Made by a program: the position numbers and the translations under genes | The notes under the pieces: model-generated | Told to the model about the DNA's origin: nothing | Database searches by the model: none | What the model saw: only the letters and a program-made list of their open reading frames with translations | In this document: positions 17,721 through 27,111 of the stretch, one piece after another | How the letters are laid out: each line of letters begins with the position of its first letter | Numbering within the stretch: the first letter of the stretch is position 1 | Assembly: GCF_006874475.1 (NCBI RefSeq) | Contig: NZ_VIRM01000013.1 | Coordinates: forward strand, 95,217-159,216 | Length of the DNA stretch: 64,000 bases | DNA from: Microbispora hainanensis | GTDB lineage: Bacteria > Actinomycetota > Actinomycetes > Streptosporangiales > Streptosporangiaceae | Reading direction: 5' to 3'

Positions 17721-18467
17721 ATGGGGGAGATGGCAGTGCCCGAGCCGGACACCGCGGTGGTGATCCCGGCGAAGGACGAGGCCGATCGGATCGGCGCCAC
17801 CGTGACCGCCGCCCTGAAGCTGCCCGGCGTGGATCTCGTGGTCGTGGTCGACGACGGCTCGTCCGACGAGACCGGCCGGGTGGCCAGGGCGGCGGGCGCC
17901 CGGGTCGTACGGCACAGCCGCAACCGGGGCAAGGCGGCGGCGATGGAGAGCGGCGCCGAGGCCGTACGCCTCCTGGACGAGGACCATCCCCGGCACCTGC
18001 TGTTCCTCGACGCCGACCTGGGCGAGACGGCGGCGGCGGCCCTCCCTCTCATCGAGCCGGTGCGCTCCGGTGAGGCCGACATGACCATCGCGAAGTTCGC
18101 GACCAGGGTGAAGCTCGGCGGGCACGGCATCGTCGTACGGGTGGCCCGCGACGGGATCAAGAGGCTCACCGGCTGGGAGGCCACCCAGCCGCTCAACGGG
18201 CAGCGGTGTCTCACCCGGGCGGCCTTCGAGGCGGCCCGGCCACTCGCCCACGGCTTCGGCGTCGAGACCGGCATGACCGTCGACCTGCTCAGGAAGGGCT
18301 TCCGGGTGGTCGAGGCCGAGGTCGAGATGTCGCACCGCGCGACCGGCACCGACTGGCGCTCCCAGTTGCACAGGGCCAAGCAGCTCCGCGACGTCGGCCT
18401 GGCCCTCGCCGCCCGCGAGCCCGCCCTGGACCAGGCGCGCACCGCCCTCCGCTCGCCGCGCCGCTGA
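17721..18467 (+). CDS. GT2-family glycosyltransferase
   Basis: A 248-residue cytoplasmic GT-A enzyme. It shows the nucleotide-sugar region VVIPAKDEADRIGATV, VVVVDDGSSDETGRVA, and the metal-binding LLFLDADLGET. Enzymes of this type, similar to dolichyl-phosphate-mannose or glucosyl-3-phosphoglycerate synthases, transfer a sugar from an NDP donor to a lipid phosphate or small acceptor. The next gene encodes a GT-C membrane transferase, which uses polyprenyl-phosphate sugars, so this enzyme could make its donor. The stop codon begins a tandem repeat. Confidence 0.85.
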   Translation: MGEMAVPEPDTAVVIPAKDEADRIGATVTAALKLPGVDLVVVVDDGSSDETGRVARAAGARVVRHSRNRGKAAAMESGAEAVRLLDEDHPRHLLFLDADLGETAAAALPLIEPVRSGEADMTIAKFATRVKLGGHGIVVRVARDGIKRLTGWEATQPLNGQRCLTRAAFEAARPLAHGFGVETGMTVDLLRKGFRVVEAEVEMSHRATGTDWRSQLHRAKQLRDVGLALAAREPALDQARTALRSPRR

Positions 18468-18560
18468 ACCCCTGCCGCTGAGCCCCTGCTGCCGGGCCCC
18501 TGCTGCTGAGCCCTTGCTGCCAGGCCCCTGCTGCCAGGCCCCTGCTGTTGCGCCCTGCCG
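18461..18560. repeat. 14-15-bp tandem repeats spanning the GT2 stop codon
   Basis: About six degenerate units of the form CCGCTGAGCCCCTG or CCAGGCCCCTGCTG. The first (18461-18474) contains the TGA stop (18465-18467). Confidence 0.85.
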
Positions 18561-18622
18561 CGGCCCGGCGGCCGCGAGGTGAGCCCGCACGCGTCGCCGG
18601 GCCGGTGTGGTGGAATTCTCGG

Positions 18623-20083
18623 GTGGATTCGCGGGGGCGCGCACGGATCGCCGCCCGGCTGGCCCCGGCCGCCGGCGGTTTGTCGATCGTCCTCACGATC
18701 ACGATCGGCGTCCTCGGGCCGTCGGCGATGGTCCCCTACCTCCCCGGACCGTCGTGGCAGCCCCCCTACTCGCTCGATCTCGCACCCGGCGGTCATCTCG
18801 TCATCGCGCTGGCCGCCGCCGCGCTCCTCCTCGGCACGGCCGGCCTGGCCCTCGGCCTCGCGTACCCCGGCCGGATGCCCCGGGCGCGCACGCTTGTCGT
18901 CGCCGGGTGCGCCGCCGCCGCGGTCCTCGCGTTCCTGCCGCCCTCCGGGTCGGCCGACCACCTCAACTACGCGGCGTACGGCCGGATGGCGGCCCTCGGT
19001 GACGACCCGTACGCGACCGTGCCCGCCGACCTGCCCGCCGATCCGGTCATCGGCAGGGTCGAGGAGTGGCGGAACACCCCCAGCCTGTACGGCCCGGTCG
19101 CGACGGCCGTACAAGCGCTGGCGAGCCACGTCGGGGGCGACTCGGTCCGGCTGACGGTCTTCGTGATGGCCCTGGTCAACGCCGCCGCGTTCGTCGCCGT
19201 CGGCCTGATCCTCCACCGCGCCACCGCGGGCGACCCCGTACGGCAGCGCCGCGCGGCCCTGCTGTGGACGGTCAACCCGCTGCTCGTCTACGAGCTGGTG
19301 GCCGGCATGCACCTCGACACCGTGGCGATCGCGTTCGTCCTGGCGGGGCTGGTCGCCCGCCGGGGCGTGCTGCTCGGGCTGGGCATCGCGGTCAAGGCGA
19401 CCGTGGGCGTGGTCGCGCTGGGCACGGCGTGGGAGCTGCGCCGCAGCCCCCGGCGGCTCGCCCTGGTCGCCGGGCTGGCGGCGCTGACCGTGCTCGTGGC
19501 CTACCTGCTGGCCGGGCCGCACTCGCTCGACCAGTTGCTGAACGCCAGCAAGTCGGTCTCGCTCGCCACGCCGTGGAAGCTGGTCCAAAGGGCGCTCCAG
19601 GGAGTGTTCGGGCCGGGGGCCTACCGGGCGTGGATCCAGGCCGGGTCGCTGCTCCTGCTGGCCGCGCTGGCCTTCTTCCTCCTGCGTGGCCGCCCCGCCG
19701 CCGGCCGCGAGGGACCGGTGGTGGCCCTGGCCGTCGCCGTGGCCTGGCTGTTCGCCACGCCGTACGCGCTGCCCTGGTATGACGGGCTGGGCTTCGCGCT
19801 GCTGGCCCTGGTCGCCTGGCCGGGCCTGGAGGCGTTCCTGGTCGCCCGGCTCGCCGTGCTCTCGCTGGCCTACCTGCCCGCGCGCCAGGCGGATCAGCCG
19901 GGCGACCTTGGGTGGCTCGTCGACGTGGTCAGGGGCTGGGTGGCGCCGTCGCTCCTGCTGGCGCTGACGATCGCGCTGCTGTGGTGGGCGGCGCGGTCTG
20001 CAGCGCGTGTACGGACGCCGCCAGCGCCAGCGGCACCGCGACCGTCAGGGCCATCGCCGGGATCGCGATCCCCGAGTCGTTGA
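18623..20083 (+). CDS. GT-C membrane glycosyltransferase (MptA/B- or GT87-like)
   Basis: About 486 residues with roughly 11 membrane segments. A first extracellular loop carries acidic and tyrosine residues (SADHLNYAAYGRMAALGDDP), resembling polyprenyl-phosphate-sugar-dependent mannosyltransferases of the MptA/B type. It would transfer a sugar outside the membrane to an envelope glycolipid or polymer. The frame is open back to 18548 through the tandem repeat; GTG 18623 is chosen because it follows TGGTGGAA-type bases and precedes the first membrane helix. The last 155 bases overlap the convergent downstream gene and encode a proline/serine-rich tail. Confidence 0.78.
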   Translation: MDSRGRARIAARLAPAAGGLSIVLTITIGVLGPSAMVPYLPGPSWQPPYSLDLAPGGHLVIALAAAALLLGTAGLALGLAYPGRMPRARTLVVAGCAAAAVLAFLPPSGSADHLNYAAYGRMAALGDDPYATVPADLPADPVIGRVEEWRNTPSLYGPVATAVQALASHVGGDSVRLTVFVMALVNAAAFVAVGLILHRATAGDPVRQRRAALLWTVNPLLVYELVAGMHLDTVAIAFVLAGLVARRGVLLGLGIAVKATVGVVALGTAWELRRSPRRLALVAGLAALTVLVAYLLAGPHSLDQLLNASKSVSLATPWKLVQRALQGVFGPGAYRAWIQAGSLLLLAALAFFLLRGRPAAGREGPVVALAVAVAWLFATPYALPWYDGLGFALLALVAWPGLEAFLVARLAVLSLAYLPARQADQPGDLGWLVDVVRGWVAPSLLLALTIALLWWAARSAARVRTPPAPAAPRPSGPSPGSRSPSR

Positions 20084-22085
20084 TCAGGAACCCGGCGAAC
20101 GCCGCGGTCAGCGCGCCGAACAGCCCGGCCCGCAACTGCGGCGCCCGCTCGTAGGCCAGGCTCAGCGCGGGCGCGCCCCACCGGGACGGCCGGGCCAGCA
20201 CGAGGAACAGGAACGCCACCGCGACCAGCGAGAGCAGCGTCAGCGGGAGATTGCCCAGTGTGTGGAGCATCGCCCCGAGCTTGCGCCCGACGACCGAGCC
20301 GCCCTCGCCGCTGATGATCTGCTGGACGAACGCCCCGAGGTGGGTGCGCCGGTCGGCGGGGCGCAGCCAGTCGGCCACAGCGATCAGCGCGATGAGCGCG
20401 ACCCCCGCCACGGCGATCAGCCCGAGCCGGACGACCGACACCCGCCTGCCGGTGACCATCAGCACGCACACCGCCACGCCGAGGACGAACGACGGCACCC
20501 CGCCGAAGTCCGCGCCCCACGTCGGCCAGCCGTCCCCGGCGATCGCGAGCAGGCCGTACGCCACGCAGACCACCACGGCGAGCCTCGGCCGGCGGCGCAG
20601 CGCCCAGGCGACGGCCGCCAGGAGCAGGATCGTGCCGGTCGAATAGACGGCGAAGGCCATGTTGCCGAAGCCGTAGAACCTGCCGCCGGTCACCGGCTCG
20701 TAGCCGGCCACCGCGTTCACCTGCAGCCGCGAGCCCGTCACGACGTCGGCGAGGAGCGCGAGCGAGCTGATCCCGGCGACCACGGCGGGCGGCCCCAGCA
20801 CGTGGCGGCGCCACGGCCCGGCGTACGCGAACCCGGCCACCAGGACGGCGAAGCCGAGGATCGTGCCGAGCAGGGCGGGCATCGGGTGGGCGAAGCCCCA
20901 CCACGGCACGAGCTGCGCCAGGAAGATCGACACCGGGAGCGCGCCGCTGACCGTCGCGACGACCCGCGTGGTCGTCGGCATCCGCCGATAGCGCCTGATC
21001 ACGAGCGCGGCCAGGCCGTAGAAGAGCAGTTGTGCGGCGACCAGCGTGATGAAGAAGGGCTCCCTGACCTCCCTGAGCACCTGGCTCGCCAGGTCGGCGT
21101 CGGCCAGCTCGGTCACCGAGGGCGCACCGCCGTCCCCGGACCACGCCCTGCCGACCGCGCCCTCGGGCGTGGGGAGGCCGAGCTGGTGGGTGACGGTCGT
21201 CGTGACGTCAGTGATCGTGACCAGCGCCCGCTGCCGGGTCGAGGCGGCGGTCAGCGACCCGTGCCCGTACGGCCCGCCGGAGGCGATCGCGACGTGCAGG
21301 TGGGCGACGGCCCCTTCGCCGAGGCCGGGCGAGTCGGACAGCCCCGCCACGAGCACGGTCGAACCGGCGGGCACCCTGGCGAGCACCTCGGCGACGGTCC
21401 TGTCGGCCGCGCTCACGGCCGCCCGCCGGGCCTGGCCTCGCGGGTCGTCGGCCCTGGCCTTGGCCATCTCCCCCGCCTCGGCGACCACGAGGGCGTACGG
21501 CGTGAGGTCGGGCAGCGCGGCGGGAGACGCGGCGTACGTCGCGACCCTGCCGGAACGGTCGGCGGCGGCCAGGGCGGCCCCCGGGCCGATGGCCGCGATC
21601 TTGCCCCCGCCGGCGGTCACGGTGTCGGCGAGGAGCCCGAGCCGGGCCTTGAAGGGTCCGGCCTGCTGCACGGCGACCAGCTCCGACCAGTTCGGGATCG
21701 TCGCCGCGCCGCCGGCGGCCGCGACGGGCTCGGGAACGGGCCCGCAGCCGGGGCCGGGAACTCCCGCCCGCTGGCCCGCGGAGACCGTCAGCCAGCCGGC
21801 GGCCGGGCAGGTGACCGGCAGCCCCTCGGGAGGGACCGCCCTCGTGGACAGCGACGCGCTGGAGCCGCGGGCGGTCAGCCCCCACAGCGCGGGAGTCAGC
21901 CGCGGGTCGAGGTCGTCCCAGCGGAGGCCGGGCACCCCGATCACCACGACCCGGCCCGTCACCGGGGCGGCCTGCCGTACGGCCGACGCGGGGGCGACGG
22001 GCAGGACGAGGGCCGCCACGACGAGCACCAGGATCGACGCGAGGAGCCTCGCGGGCCTGCCACGCACTGTTCCGCGCTCCCTCAT
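19929..22085 (-). CDS. Membrane protein with extracellular phosphatase-like domain
   Basis: About 718 residues. An N-terminal signal or anchor (ARLLASILVLVVAALVLPV) is followed by an exported domain resembling alkaline-phosphatase-superfamily folds (RVVVIGVPGLRWDDLDPRLT, TVLVAGLSDSPG). The C-terminal half (from about 350) has about 10 membrane helices, ending in a basic tail. Actinobacteria often encode this architecture in envelope loci but no function is established. I choose ATG 22085; a GTG at 22106 is also in frame. Its position between two GT-C genes suggests a role in processing or exporting envelope glycans. Confidence 0.75.
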   Translation of the reverse strand: MRERGTVRGRPARLLASILVLVVAALVLPVAPASAVRQAAPVTGRVVVIGVPGLRWDDLDPRLTPALWGLTARGSSASLSTRAVPPEGLPVTCPAAGWLTVSAGQRAGVPGPGCGPVPEPVAAAGGAATIPNWSELVAVQQAGPFKARLGLLADTVTAGGGKIAAIGPGAALAAADRSGRVATYAASPAALPDLTPYALVVAEAGEMAKARADDPRGQARRAAVSAADRTVAEVLARVPAGSTVLVAGLSDSPGLGEGAVAHLHVAIASGGPYGHGSLTAASTRQRALVTITDVTTTVTHQLGLPTPEGAVGRAWSGDGGAPSVTELADADLASQVLREVREPFFITLVAAQLLFYGLAALVIRRYRRMPTTTRVVATVSGALPVSIFLAQLVPWWGFAHPMPALLGTILGFAVLVAGFAYAGPWRRHVLGPPAVVAGISSLALLADVVTGSRLQVNAVAGYEPVTGGRFYGFGNMAFAVYSTGTILLLAAVAWALRRRPRLAVVVCVAYGLLAIAGDGWPTWGADFGGVPSFVLGVAVCVLMVTGRRVSVVRLGLIAVAGVALIALIAVADWLRPADRRTHLGAFVQQIISGEGGSVVGRKLGAMLHTLGNLPLTLLSLVAVAFLFLVLARPSRWGAPALSLAYERAPQLRAGLFGALTAAFAGFLINDSGIAIPAMALTVAVPLALAASVHALQTAPPTTAARSSAPAGATAPPSP

Positions 22086-22129
22086 GATCGATAATGGTGC
22101 GGACACGGTCCACGGTAGCCTGCCTGGTC

Positions 22130-23443
22130 ATGACGACTGGCCGGATAGCCGGGGCCCGGCGGCCCGCCTGGGCGTGGGCGCTCGCCCTGGTGGCGCCGGC
22201 CGCCGCGGCGTCGCCGCTCATCGCCTACTGGCTGACCAATCCCGAGGACCAGCGTCTGGTGGACCTGGACGTCTACCGTACGGGCGGCTGGGCACTGCTG
22301 CAGGGCCTGCCCGTCTACGACGTGATCACGCCGGCTCCTCAGCTGCTGCCGTTCACCTATCCGCCGGTGGCCGCGATGCTTGCGGTGCCGCTCGCCATGA
22401 TGTCGTGGCCGGTCGCGCAGTGGGTGTGGACGGCCGCCCTCGTCGCCGTGCTCGCCGTGACGGTCCGGCACGCCTTCCGCGCCTTCCTGGACGGCGTACG
22501 CGACGCCTCCTCGGACGGCGTACGGCGAGCCTTCCTGCGCGGACCCCTGGCCGCGCCGCTGCTGTTCGCCGCGCTGTGCGTCGCGTGCACCTATCTCATG
22601 CCGATCAGGGACCAGTTCAGGTTCGGCCAGGTGGACCTGTTCCTCCTGGCGTTGTGCCTGCTCGACTGTGTGGCGCGCAGGCCGTGGTGGCCGCGCGGCA
22701 TGCTGATCGGCCTCGCCACGGCGGTGAAGCTCACCCCCGGGGTGTTCCTCGTCTACCTGGCCATCACCGCCTTCCCCGCCCGGGAGGGGGACACAAGGCA
22801 GCGCCACGGAAGCACAGCGCAGCGGCAGGCCCTGTTCATGGCGGTGTTCACGGCGGCCCTGCTCACGCTGCTGCCGTTCCTGGTGATGTTCGACGACGCC
22901 CGGGACTTCTGGTTCGGGGCGCTGCTCGACTCCGAGCGGCTGGGCGCCAACGCCGCCACGACCAACCAGTCGCTGCGCGGCATGCTGCTGCGGCTCTACC
23001 TGCCCGGCTGGCTGACCACGGTGCTCTGGCTCGCCGCCGTCGCCGTGATCGGCTGGTACGGCTTCCGCCGCGCCCGCCGGGCACACCTGGACGGCGACGT
23101 GACGACCGCGGTGGCGCTCACCGGGCTCATGGCGGTGCTGCTCTCGCCGGTGGCCTGGATCCACCACATCGCCTGGGTCGTGGTCGTGCTCGCGGCCCTC
23201 GCCGGGTCGGGGCGCGACCGGGTCAGGCTGCTGGTCGCGGCGGGCGTGTGGCTCTACTACGTGCTGCCCATCCCGTGGTGGGGGGTGACCTTGAAGGCAC
23301 TGGAGATCCCCGTGTTCAGCCCGGTCGTGGGCAAGATCGTGCAGAACGCCTTCGGGCTCGGCGCGATCGGCCTGGTCTGGCTCCTCGGCTCCTGGCTGCC
23401 CCGGCGACGGGCGGCTGTCGCCGTTCCCACTGCGGCGAGTTGA
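22130..23443 (+). CDS. GT87/DUF2029 polyprenyl-phosphate mannosyltransferase
   Basis: A 437-residue multi-pass protein of the GT-C class, like PimE and other alpha-1,2-mannosyltransferases. The first loop has LDVYRTGGWALLQGLPVYDV with the catalytic-type aspartate, then TYPPVAAMLAVPLAM, IRDQFRFGQVDLFLLALCLLD and the GLATAVKLTPGVFLVYL motif typical of the family. It would add mannose (or another sugar) from a polyprenyl phosphate to an envelope glycolipid. ATG 22130 lacks a clear ribosome site and may be leaderless; ATG 22094 is an alternative. Only 44 bp separate it from the divergent gene. Confidence 0.87.
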   Translation: MTTGRIAGARRPAWAWALALVAPAAAASPLIAYWLTNPEDQRLVDLDVYRTGGWALLQGLPVYDVITPAPQLLPFTYPPVAAMLAVPLAMMSWPVAQWVWTAALVAVLAVTVRHAFRAFLDGVRDASSDGVRRAFLRGPLAAPLLFAALCVACTYLMPIRDQFRFGQVDLFLLALCLLDCVARRPWWPRGMLIGLATAVKLTPGVFLVYLAITAFPAREGDTRQRHGSTAQRQALFMAVFTAALLTLLPFLVMFDDARDFWFGALLDSERLGANAATTNQSLRGMLLRLYLPGWLTTVLWLAAVAVIGWYGFRRARRAHLDGDVTTAVALTGLMAVLLSPVAWIHHIAWVVVVLAALAGSGRDRVRLLVAAGVWLYYVLPIPWWGVTLKALEIPVFSPVVGKIVQNAFGLGAIGLVWLLGSWLPRRRAAVAVPTAAS

Positions 23444-23465
23444 CCAAAACATTACGCTCGGTGCC

Positions 23466-23882
23466 GTGCTGGTTACCGTTGTGGAGATAGTGGCTGCGCT
23501 GGCGGGGGTGACCGGCGTGGCCGTCGGCCTGATCGCGCTGCGCGCCGCCCGCCGTTCCGTGGGGGTGTGCCTGGACGCCCTCGACCGGCGGGCCGCCGAC
23601 GGGCCCGTGGACAGCAGGGCCATCCGCGACGTGGCGCTCTATCGCTATGACGCGCTCGACGAGATGACCGGCAGGCTGTCGTTCTCGCTCGCGCTCATCA
23701 ACGGCTTCGGCGACGGCGTCGTGCTGACGTCGATCAACGGACGCACCGAGACCCGCACGTACGCCCGTGCCGTACGCGGGGGGAAGGGACTGCAGCCGCT
23801 GTCACCGGAGGAGGAGCACGCCGTGCGGGCCGCCAGGCTCGGCATCGGGCCGGAGGTCGAGCCGCAACGCCTTCCCCGCTGA
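23466..23882 (+). CDS. DUF4446-family protein
   Basis: A 138-residue protein with one N-terminal membrane helix (VVEIVAALAGVTGVAVGLIA) and the DUF4446 core (IRDVALYRYDALDEMTGRLS, then FSLALINGFGDGVVLTSING). In many actinobacteria this gene lies just before pheA and serS, as here. The function is unknown. The C-terminal codons PQRLPR and the TGA are the first copy of a tandem repeat. Confidence 0.87.
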   Translation: MLVTVVEIVAALAGVTGVAVGLIALRAARRSVGVCLDALDRRAADGPVDSRAIRDVALYRYDALDEMTGRLSFSLALINGFGDGVVLTSINGRTETRTYARAVRGGKGLQPLSPEEEHAVRAARLGIGPEVEPQRLPR

Positions 23883-23980
23883 GCGGCCGGGCCGGGGGTC
23901 GAGCGCAACGCCTTCCCCGCTGAGCGGCCGGGCCGGGGGTCGAGCGCAACGCCTTCCCCGCTGAGCGGCCGGGGACTCCA
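23859..23980. repeat. 41-bp tandem repeat spanning the DUF4446 stop codon
   Basis: Copies begin at 23859, 23901 and 23942 with GAGC(C)GCAACGCCTTCCCC followed by GCTGAGCGGCCGGG. The second and third are exactly 41 bp apart and nearly identical. The first copy carries the TGA stop (23880-23882). Confidence 0.95.
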
Positions 23981-24120
23981 GTGCTTGCCTCGCTGAGCAG
24001 CCGGAGACCCCGGTGCTTGCCCCCTGAGCAGGCGGGACGGCGGGTTCATGGGCGAAAGCCTGTAACCGCAGGGGTGTCTTCGCATCTCTGTCACGCCTAC
24101 CTGTGGATACCCTTGAGGAC

Positions 24121-25041
24121 ATGTCGAAGCTCGCGTACCTGGGGCCTCAGGGCACCTTCTGTGAGGCGGCCCTGCGACTCCTGGAGCCGGATGCCGAGCG
24201 CCTGCCCTGCGCCAACGTGGGAGCCGCGCTCGACGCCGCCCGCGACGGCGAGGCCGACGGCGCGGTGGTCCCTCTTGAGAACTCGGTGGAGGGGGCGATC
24301 ACGCAGACCCTCGACGAGCTGGCCGGGGGGAGGCCGCTCCACATCACCGGCGAGTGGCTGCTTCCGGTCGAGTTCTCCCTGCTGGTGCGGCCCGGCACCG
24401 AGCTGGCCCAGATCAAGCGGGTCATCACCCACCCGGCGGCGCACACCCAGTGCCGTGGGTTCATCGAGCGCGAGATGCCCGGCGCCGTGGTGATCGCGGC
24501 CTCGTCGACGGCCGCCGCCGCGCAGGAGGTCGCCTCTCCCGAGTCTCCGTACGACGCGGCGATCAGCCCGGCGATCGCCGGGGAATACTACGGGCTCGAC
24601 GCTATCGCCTCGAACATCGGCGACCGCTCCGACACCGTCACCCGGTTCATCAAGGTGAACCGCCCCGGCCGTCTGCCCGCGCCCACCGGCGCCGACCGCA
24701 CCTCGCTCGTGGCCTTCCTGCGCGACGACCACCCGGGCGCGCTGCTGGAGATGCTGAGCGAGTTCGCGGTGCGCGGGGTCAACCTGACCCGCATCGAGTC
24801 GCGCCCCACCGGCGACGGCATCGGCCGCTACTTCTTCCACTTCGACTTCGAGGGTCACATCGCCGACGCCCGGGTCGGGGAGGCCGTCTCCGGTCTCCAC
24901 CGGCTCTGCGACGATCTGCGTTTCCTCGGCAGTTATCCGCGGGCCGACCGGGTTGTGACGCAGGTCAAGGCGGGTACGGGGGACGCCGACTTCGCCGAGG
25001 CCGCGGAATGGCTCGGAAAGATCCGCGCCGGGCTCGCTTGA
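24121..25041 (+). CDS. pheA: Prephenate dehydratase
   Basis: A 306-residue monofunctional prephenate dehydratase: catalytic domain (about 3-185; LAYLGPQGTFCEAAL, VPLENSVEGAI, and the TRF motif in DTVTRFIKV) and regulatory ACT domain (about 195-275; HPGALLEMLSEFAVRGVNLT and IESRPT). It converts prephenate to phenylpyruvate in phenylalanine synthesis, and phenylalanine bound to the ACT domain normally inhibits it. ATG 24121 has TGAGGA upstream. serS follows after 38 bp and is probably cotranscribed. Confidence 0.96.
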   Translation: MSKLAYLGPQGTFCEAALRLLEPDAERLPCANVGAALDAARDGEADGAVVPLENSVEGAITQTLDELAGGRPLHITGEWLLPVEFSLLVRPGTELAQIKRVITHPAAHTQCRGFIEREMPGAVVIAASSTAAAAQEVASPESPYDAAISPAIAGEYYGLDAIASNIGDRSDTVTRFIKVNRPGRLPAPTGADRTSLVAFLRDDHPGALLEMLSEFAVRGVNLTRIESRPTGDGIGRYFFHFDFEGHIADARVGEAVSGLHRLCDDLRFLGSYPRADRVVTQVKAGTGDADFAEAAEWLGKIRAGLA

Positions 25042-25079
25042 CGGGCGGGAGCCGCACCGGCTCCGGTAGCCTTTGAGCC

Positions 25080-26345
25080 GTGATTGACCTGCGTACCCTT
25101 CGTGAGGACCCTGACCGGCTCCGGGCGTCGCAGCGCGTCCGCGGCGAGGACGACTCGGTCGTGGAGACCCTGCTGTCGCTCGACGAGCGCCGCCGTTCCG
25201 CGCTCAACACCTTCGAGTCGCTGCGCGCCGAGCAGAAGAGCATCGGCAAGTCGGTGTCCCGCGCGTCCGGGGACGAGCGCCAGGCGCTGCTCGACCGTGC
25301 GAAGGAACTGGCCGCGCAGGTGAAGGCGGCCGAGACCGAGGCCGCCGCGCTGGCGAGCGAGCTCGACGAGCTGCTCATGACCGTCCCCAACATCGTCGAA
25401 GAGGGCGCGCCCTCCGGCGGCGAGGACGACTACGTCGTGCTTGAGGAGGTCGGCGAGAAGCCGGTCTTCGACTTCGAGCCCCGCGACCACGTCGAGCTGG
25501 GCGAACTGCTCGGCGCGATCGACACCGAGCGCGGGGCGAAGGTGTCCGGCGCCCGGTTCTTCTTCCTCAAGGGCGTCGGCGCGCGGCTGCAGCTCGGGCT
25601 GCTCAACATGGCGATCCAGCAGGCCGTCGAGGCCGGCTTCACGCCGATGATCACGCCCGTGCTGGTCAAGCCCGAGGCGATGGCCGGCACCGGCTTCCTC
25701 GGCGCCCACGCGAGCGAGGTCTACCGGCTGGAGGCCGACGACCTCTACCTCGTCGGCACCAGCGAGGTGCCGCTGGCGGCCTACCACTCGGACGAGATCC
25801 TCGACCGGGCGGCACTGCCGATGCGGTACGCCGGGTGGTCGTCCTGCTTCCGGCGCGAGGCCGGGTCGTACGGCAAGGACACCCGGGGCATCATCCGCGT
25901 CCACCAGTTCGACAAGGTGGAGATGTTCTCCTACTGCCGTCCGGAGGAGGCGCACGAGGAGCACCTGCGGCTCCTCGCCTGGGAGAAGGAGATGCTGGAG
26001 AAGGTCGAGATCCCCTACCGCGTGATCGACGTGGCGGGCGGCGACCTCGGCTCGTCGGCGGCGCGCAAGTACGACTGCGAGGGCTGGGTGCCCACGCAGG
26101 GCCGCTACCGCGAGCTGACCTCGACCTCCAACTGCACCGACTATCAGGCCCGCCGGCTGAAGGTGCGCTACCGCGACGAGGAGGGCAGGCCGCAGCACGT
26201 GGCCACCCTCAACGGCACGCTGGCGACCACCCGCTGGATCGTGGCGATCCTGGAGAACCACCAGCAGGCCGACGGCTCGGTGATCGTGCCCAAGGCGCTG
26301 CGGCCCTACGTCGGGCTCGACGTTCTGGAGCCGCTGTCCCGCTAG
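25080..26345 (+). CDS. serS: Serine--tRNA ligase
   Basis: A 421-residue class II synthetase starting at GTG 25080 ([20 protein letters not shown]). Residues 1-105 form the antiparallel coiled-coil arm that binds the long variable arm of tRNA-Ser. The catalytic core shows motif 2 ([20 protein letters not shown]) and motif 3 ([19 protein letters not shown]). It charges tRNA-Ser and also tRNA-Sec where present. It is followed by a clear terminator. Confidence 0.97.
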   Translation: MIDLRTLREDPDRLRASQRVRGEDDSVVETLLSLDERRRSALNTFESLRAEQKSIGKSVSRASGDERQALLDRAKELAAQVKAAETEAAALASELDELLMTVPNIVEEGAPSGGEDDYVVLEEVGEKPVFDFEPRDHVELGELLGAIDTERGAKVSGARFFFLKGVGARLQLGLLNMAIQQAVEAGFTPMITPVLVKPEAMAGTGFLGAHASEVYRLEADDLYLVGTSEVPLAAYHSDEILDRAALPMRYAGWSSCFRREAGSYGKDTRGIIRVHQFDKVEMFSYCRPEEAHEEHLRLLAWEKEMLEKVEIPYRVIDVAGGDLGSSAARKYDCEGWVPTQGRYRELTSTSNCTDYQARRLKVRYRDEEGRPQHVATLNGTLATTRWIVAILENHQQADGSVIVPKALRPYVGLDVLEPLSR

Positions 26346-26361
26346 ACCCATCGATCGAAGG

Positions 26362-26386
26362 CCTCCGTACGTGTCACGTACGGAGG
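26362..26386 (+). terminator. serS terminator
   Basis: CCTCCGTACGTG and CACGTACGGAGG form a near-perfect palindrome around one T, followed by TCTTCGTGTCT. It lies 17 bases after the serS stop. Confidence 0.85.
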
Positions 26387-26550
26387 TCTTCGTGTCTCAT
26401 GACGACGTTCTGCGGCAGGGTTCCCGCGGTGACCGGGCAGCGGACCATTGTCCGGCATTAGTGCAATCTGCAACCTTTGACGGGCGGATCGTCAGATGTG
26501 ATGTAAATCTCTCAGTTCGGACGAGATCCGAGGGCCGAGAAGGGCTCCGG

Positions 26551-26565
26551 CATGAAACTTTCATG
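26551..26565. promoter_or_regulatory. 15-bp palindrome CATGAAACTTTCATG of unknown role
   Basis: A perfect palindrome around a central C, in the 322-bp spacer between convergent serS and csp. Its GAAA-N-TTTC core resembles LacI-type operators, but no start codon is near. The rest of the spacer (26387-26622) holds nothing else I can identify. Confidence 0.4.
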
Positions 26566-26622
26566 CACGCCGGTCTGCGGGAGTCTGCTCGCGTGCTTAT
26601 GGCCGGAGACCCCGGGCATGCG

Positions 26623-26654
26623 AAAGGCGGGGCTCGCCAGCGCGAACCCCGCCT
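26623..26654 (-). terminator. Cold-shock gene terminator
   Basis: AAGGCGGGG...CCCCGCCTT forms a 9-bp outer stem with further pairing inside. It lies 14 bases downstream of the leftward csp stop codon. Confidence 0.85.
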
Positions 26655-26667
26655 TCATCAAGTCAGG

Positions 26668-26871
26668 TCAGATGCCCCGGACGTTCGACGCCTGCGGACC
26701 CTTCGGACCCGCGATGACCTCGAACTCGACCCGCTGGCCGTCTTCGAGGTTGCGGTAGCCGCTGCCCGTGATCGCGGAGAAGTGCACGAACACGTCGGGC
26801 TCGCCGCCGTCCGGTGCGATGAAGCCGAAGCCCTTCTCAGCGTTGAACCACTTGACGGTTCCCTGAGCCAT
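26668..26871 (-). CDS. Cold-shock protein
   Basis: A 67-residue single OB-fold cold-shock domain ([20 protein letters not shown]). RNP1 is KGFGFI and RNP2 is VFVHFS. Such proteins bind single-stranded RNA and DNA and act as RNA chaperones or antiterminators. ATG 26871 has GGGAGAG at a normal distance. An open frame extends to 26910 but is not conserved-looking. The spacing to the next gene leaves room for the long 5' leader typical of csp transcripts. Confidence 0.96.
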   Translation of the reverse strand: MAQGTVKWFNAEKGFGFIAPDGGEPDVFVHFSAITGSGYRNLEDGQRVEFEVIAGPKGPQASNVRGI

Positions 26872-27111
26872 TACTGCTCTCCCTAAGGAAGTGAATCTTG
26901 GGGACCACACCTCGTGGACCCCGGGTGTGTCGCACAGCTCCCCGGGTGGCTCATACAGTCAAACTGGTTTTCGCTACGGGAACAGCTAATACAACGCCTT
27001 CACATCTAACACTATGTAGCCCGTTGGTGTTCCACGTCCGGGCGAGATTTCTCGCCCCAGGTGTGGCAGAGGGCGTGGCACGGCATGTTCCGGTGCACAC
27101 TGGAACCTGTC

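Noticed and set aside
23859..23980. CRISPR-like array
   Set aside because: The 41-bp units are directly tandem with no variable spacers, and no cas genes are present.
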